Made by a program: the position numbers and the translations under genes
NCBI RefSeq assembly: GCF_001652915.1
Contig: NZ_BBQI01000090.1
Span: 124,001 to 188,000, forward strand
Length of the DNA: 64,000 bases
Reading direction: 5' to 3'
Source: Cupriavidus sp. D384
GTDB lineage: Bacteria > Pseudomonadota > Gammaproteobacteria > Burkholderiales > Burkholderiaceae
The notes under the pieces: generated by a model
The model's input: only the letters and a program-made list of their open reading frames with translations
Database searches by the model: none
Told to the model about the DNA's origin: nothing
Shown here: positions 60,807-64,000 of the stretch, piece by piece
How positions within the stretch are numbered: the first letter of the stretch is position 1
Layout of the letters: each line of letters begins with the position of its first letter

Positions 60807-61985
60807 TCAGCGCTCGACTGCCAGCGCCACGCCCATGCCGCCGCCGATACACAGCGAGGCCAGGCCCTTCTTCGCGTCACGACGCTTCATTTCGTGCAGC
60901 AGGGTCACCAGAATGCGGCAGCCCGATGCACCGATCGGATGGCCGATGGCAATGGCGCCACCGTTCACGTTGATCTTCGACTGGTCCCAGCCCATCTGCT
61001 GGTGAACGGCCAGCGCCTGCGCGGCGAAGGCTTCGTTAATCTCCATCAGGTCCAGGTCCTTGACTTCCCAGCCGGCGCGCGACAGGCAGCGCTTGCTGGC
61101 CGGCACCGGGCCCATGCCCATCACGGCCGGGTCCACACCGGCGTTGGCGTAGGCCTTGATCGTAGCCAGCGGCGTGAGGCCCAGTTCCTTGGCCTTGGCG
61201 GCCGACATCACCACCACGGCAGCGGCGCCGTCGTTCAGGCCCGACGCATTGGCGGCCGTGACCGTGCCGGCCTTGTCGAAAGCAGGCTTCAGGCCGGCCA
61301 TGCTGTCCAGCGTGGCGCCCTGGCGCACGAACTCGTCGGTCTTGAAGGCCACCGGATCGCCCTTGCGCTGCGGAATCAGCACGGGAACGATTTCCTCGTC
61401 GAACTTGCCGGCCTTCTGGGCGGCCTCGGCCTTGTTCTGCGAAGCCACCGCGAATTCATCCTGGGCTTCGCGGGTGATGCCATATTCCTTGGCGACGTTT
61501 TCCGCGGTGATGCCCATGTGGTACTGGTTGTAGACGTCCCACAGGCCGTCCACGATCATCGAGTCCACCAGCTTGGTGTCGCCCATGCGGAAGCCGTCGC
61601 GCGAGCCCGGCAGCACGTGCGGGGCGGCGCTCATGTTTTCCATGCCACCGGCCACCACGATCTCGGCTTCGCCCGCGATGATGGCGTTGGCTGCCAGCAT
61701 CACGGCCTTCAGCCCCGAGCCGCACACCTTGTTGATGGTCATGGCGGGCACCATGTCAGGCAGGCCGGCCTTGCGCGATGCCTGGCGTGCCGGGTTCTGG
61801 CCCGCGGCAGCCGTCAGCACCTGGCCCATGATCACTTCGCTCACCTGGTCCGGCTTCACGCCGGCGCGCTCGAGCGCGGCCTTGATCACGAGGGCGCCCA
61901 GCTCTGGCGCCGGAATCTTCGCCAGGGAGCCACCGAACTTGCCAACTGCGGTACGGGCTGCGGAAACAATGACGATATCGGTCAT
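60807..61985 (-). CDS. phaA: Acetyl-CoA acetyltransferase (PHB beta-ketothiolase)
   Basis: The 392-residue thiolase has the active-site Cys near 88 (NKVCGSG), His near 348 (GHPIGASG) and Cys near 378 (CIGGG). It condenses two acetyl-CoA to acetoacetyl-CoA, the first step of PHB synthesis. AAGGACC precedes ATG 61985. It differs from BktB, encoded about 5 kb away, which prefers longer partners. Gaps to phaC (76 bases) and phaB (109 bases) contain no strong terminator, so the three are co-transcribed. Confidence 0.95.
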   Translation of the reverse strand: MTDIVIVSAARTAVGKFGGSLAKIPAPELGALVIKAALERAGVKPDQVSEVIMGQVLTAAAGQNPARQASRKAGLPDMVPAMTINKVCGSGLKAVMLAANAIIAGEAEIVVAGGMENMSAAPHVLPGSRDGFRMGDTKLVDSMIVDGLWDVYNQYHMGITAENVAKEYGITREAQDEFAVASQNKAEAAQKAGKFDEEIVPVLIPQRKGDPVAFKTDEFVRQGATLDSMAGLKPAFDKAGTVTAANASGLNDGAAAVVVMSAAKAKELGLTPLATIKAYANAGVDPAVMGMGPVPASKRCLSRAGWEVKDLDLMEINEAFAAQALAVHQQMGWDQSKINVNGGAIAIGHPIGASGCRILVTLLHEMKRRDAKKGLASLCIGGGMGVALAVER

Positions 61986-62061
61986 TTGAGGTCCTTTCGA
62001 GAAAGCGAATCGCGGATCGGTTCGAAACCGGGCCGACCGGAACGGCCAGCCCGCATGAAAA

Positions 62062-63942
62062 TCAGGCGCGCTGACGCACGTAGCGGCCGGGTGCCGGTTC
62101 TACAGGCTGGTAATGGGCGTTGCCCAGCGTGTCGGACGCGGCGCGCTTCTGGCCTGCCTGCTTGCCCAGCCAGGTCATCCAGTCGGGCCACCAGCTACCC
62201 GGGTGCTCCTGGGCACCGGCCAGCCATTCGTGGGCCGATTCGGGCAGCGCGTCATTGGTCCAGTGGCTGCGCTTCTTCTTGGCCGGGGGATTGATGACGC
62301 CAGCGATATGGCCGGAAGCACCCAGCACGAAACGGAGCTTGTTGTTCAGCAGCGCGGTCGATGCATAGGCGGCCATCCACGGCACGATATGGTCTTCGCG
62401 CGATCCATAGATATAGGTCGGCACGTCGATCGCGCCCAGGTCCACCGGCGCGTTGCAGACGGTCAGCTTGCCCGGCACCTTGAGTTCGTCCTGCAGGTAG
62501 GTGTGGCGCAGGTACCAGCAGTACCACGGGCCCGGCAGGTTGGTGGCGTCGCCGTTCCAGAACAGCAGGTCGAACGGTACCGGCGTATTGCCCTTGAGGT
62601 AGTTGTCGACCACGTAGTTCCAGACCAGGTCGTTCGGTCGCAGGAACGAGAACGTGTTCGCCAGTTCGACGCCGCGCAGCAGTCCGCACGGCGCACCGGC
62701 TGCGCCGCCCAGCGTGGCCTCGCGCAGCTGTACGTGCGATTCGTCGACGAATACGTCCAGGATGCCGGTATCGGCGAAGTCAAGCAGCGTGGTCAGCAGC
62801 GTCAGGCTGGCCACCGGCCGTTCTCCACGGGCGGCCAGCACCGACAGCGCCGTCGAGACGATGGTGCCGCCCACGCAGAAGCCCAGCACGTTGATCTGGT
62901 CCTGCCCGCCGATATCGCGCGCCACCTCGATCGCGCGAATGGCCGCGTGCTCGATGTAGTCGTCCCAGGTGCGCTCGGCCATCGAGGCATCGGGATTGCG
63001 CCACGACACCAGGAAGACCGTGTGGCCGTTCTCCACGGCGTGCCGCACCAGCGAGCTTTCGGGCTGCAGGTCCAGGATGTAGAACTTGTTGATGCACGGC
63101 GGCACCAGCAACAGCGGGCGCGCGTAGACCTTGTCGGTCAGCGGCTTGTACTGCAGCAGCTGGAAATATTCGTTCTCGTAGACCACGGCGCCTTCGGTCA
63201 CGGCCACATTGCGGCCCACTTCGAAGGCCTTGTCGTCCGTCTGCGAGATCTTGCCGCGCTGCAGGTCTTCCAGCATGTTGCGCACGCCGTTGCGCAGCGA
63301 TTCGCCGCCCGACTCGATCAGGCGCTGCTGGGCATCGGGATTGGTAGCCAGGAAGTTGGCCGGCGACATCGCATCGACCCATTGCGACACCGCGAAGCGG
63401 ATGCGCTGGCGCACCTTCGGATCGGCTTCCACGGCATCGGCCAGTTCGGTCATGGCGCGCGCCGTCAGCAGGTAGAACGCGGCGGTATAGCGGTACGGCG
63501 CGTTGTTGCGCCAGGCAGGACTGGCGAAGCGGCGATCGGAGAGCCGTTCGCTGGCGCCGCCGTTACCGTTGCCGGCCGGATTGCCGTTGGCAGTCATGGC
63601 GCCCTCGCCCATTTCGCGCCAAAGGTCGGCAAAATCCTTCAGGTAGCGTTGCTGGATGCCCGCGAGCTGGTCCGGCGCGATCTTCAGGGGCGCGCCGTTC
63701 GCACCGCCATTCGGAAACGCCTGCTGGAACGCCTTGGCGAAGGCATCGCCAGAGGGGAAGCCGCCAGGAAACGCACCGGCCAGACCTGCCGGGAAACCGG
63801 CCGGCATCTCGCCATTGGTTTCAGGTGCCCACTGACGGGACCATTCCAGCCATGCAGCTGGATCGAATGGCCCCGGCGCAAATTGAAACGGTTGGGACTT
63901 GTCTTCCTTGCCGGAAGCTGCCGCACCTTTGCCGGTCGCCAT
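62062..63942 (-). CDS. phaC: Class I poly(3-hydroxyalkanoate) synthase PhaC with lengthened N-terminal region
   Basis: The 626-residue enzyme polymerises 3-hydroxybutyryl-CoA at the granule surface. The catalytic triad corresponds to C. necator Cys319-Asp480-His508: Cys356 in GFCVGG, Asp517 in REDHIVPW and His545 in GASGHIAGV. The C-terminal region and core are strongly conserved. The N-terminal domain is about 37 residues longer than the C. necator enzyme (589 residues), with a Gly/Pro/Phe-rich stretch (about 43-84, [19 protein letters not shown]) and an Asn/Gly-rich insert (about 116-130). The promoter is mostly outside the window. Confidence 0.95.
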   Translation of the reverse strand: MATGKGAAASGKEDKSQPFQFAPGPFDPAAWLEWSRQWAPETNGEMPAGFPAGLAGAFPGGFPSGDAFAKAFQQAFPNGGANGAPLKIAPDQLAGIQQRYLKDFADLWREMGEGAMTANGNPAGNGNGGASERLSDRRFASPAWRNNAPYRYTAAFYLLTARAMTELADAVEADPKVRQRIRFAVSQWVDAMSPANFLATNPDAQQRLIESGGESLRNGVRNMLEDLQRGKISQTDDKAFEVGRNVAVTEGAVVYENEYFQLLQYKPLTDKVYARPLLLVPPCINKFYILDLQPESSLVRHAVENGHTVFLVSWRNPDASMAERTWDDYIEHAAIRAIEVARDIGGQDQINVLGFCVGGTIVSTALSVLAARGERPVASLTLLTTLLDFADTGILDVFVDESHVQLREATLGGAAGAPCGLLRGVELANTFSFLRPNDLVWNYVVDNYLKGNTPVPFDLLFWNGDATNLPGPWYCWYLRHTYLQDELKVPGKLTVCNAPVDLGAIDVPTYIYGSREDHIVPWMAAYASTALLNNKLRFVLGASGHIAGVINPPAKKKRSHWTNDALPESAHEWLAGAQEHPGSWWPDWMTWLGKQAGQKRAASDTLGNAHYQPVEPAPGRYVRQRA

Positions 63943-64000
63943 GATGTAATCGTCTCTCTGCCTGTCGTAGTGGATGACGGGCTCGGGGTAACTGTCTCCC
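63943..64000. other. phaC upstream leader (truncated by window edge)
   Basis: Only 58 bases remain before the edge. An AGAGAGACG stretch about 10-18 bases before the phaC ATG is a possible weak ribosome binding site. The promoter, expected a few hundred bases upstream in this genus, is outside. Confidence 0.4.

Overview
The window looks like chromosome 1 of a beta-proteobacterium of the genus Cupriavidus (Burkholderiales). The strongest clue is the right end: phaC, phaA, phaB and phaR, followed by rimO and the beta-ketothiolase bktB. These proteins match what I remember of the Cupriavidus necator (Ralstonia eutropha) homologues almost residue for residue, and the gene order is the same. The GC-rich codon use and the housekeeping neighbours (ispD, ispF, mfd, argE, serB) agree. 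I cannot name the species; the polyhydroxybutyrate synthase is about 37 residues longer than the C. necator enzyme, so it is probably not C. necator.

Positions 1 to about 12,990 are the right-hand part of a P2-like prophage. Reading left to right there are the end of the tail tape measure gene, tail genes U and D, and then a region of extra genes. These are an AT-rich secreted protein, a Com-like zinc finger overlapping a DNA methyltransferase, and zinc-ribbon and membrane proteins. The repressor (leftward) follows. A rightward early operon comes next: a small regulator, an Ogr/Delta zinc finger, a primase-helicase, small proteins and an excisionase-like gene. The leftward tyrosine integrase ends the element beside the 3' end of a tRNA-Leu(UAG) gene, the likely attachment site. 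The left prophage end is outside the window.

Positions 13.3 to 27.5 kb form a catabolic island. It has a five-gene oligopeptide-type ABC importer, an MFS permease, two amidase-signature amidases, an M20 N-carbamoyl/allantoate-type amidohydrolase, a DUF2848 protein, a DUF3830 protein, and GntR and IclR regulators. Together they suggest uptake and stepwise hydrolysis of a small amide or ureido compound whose identity I cannot tell. Short direct repeats spaced two helical turns apart sit in front of the IclR gene, and one further copy lies in front of the transporter.

Positions 27.5 to 43.3 kb are mixed chromosomal functions. They include an NmrA/LysR divergent pair, an RND efflux pump with its adaptor lipoprotein, an HpnD-like prenyl synthase with an altered first Asp motif, a second M20 amidohydrolase, an OmpR-type two-component pair, a citrate-type MFS carrier and the AhpC/AhpD peroxide defence pair.

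Positions 43.3 to 57.8 kb are core metabolism and iron: ispF/ispD, mfd, argE, serB, a Fur-box-preceded DUF3325/DUF3649/PepSY membrane module, a metC-like lyase, a secreted protein, bktB and rimO. Positions 57.9 to 64 kb hold a coiled-coil membrane protein and the polyhydroxybutyrate genes phaR, phaB, phaA and phaC. All four are leftward, with strong terminators after phaR and phaB and a 20-bp perfect palindrome in front of phaR.
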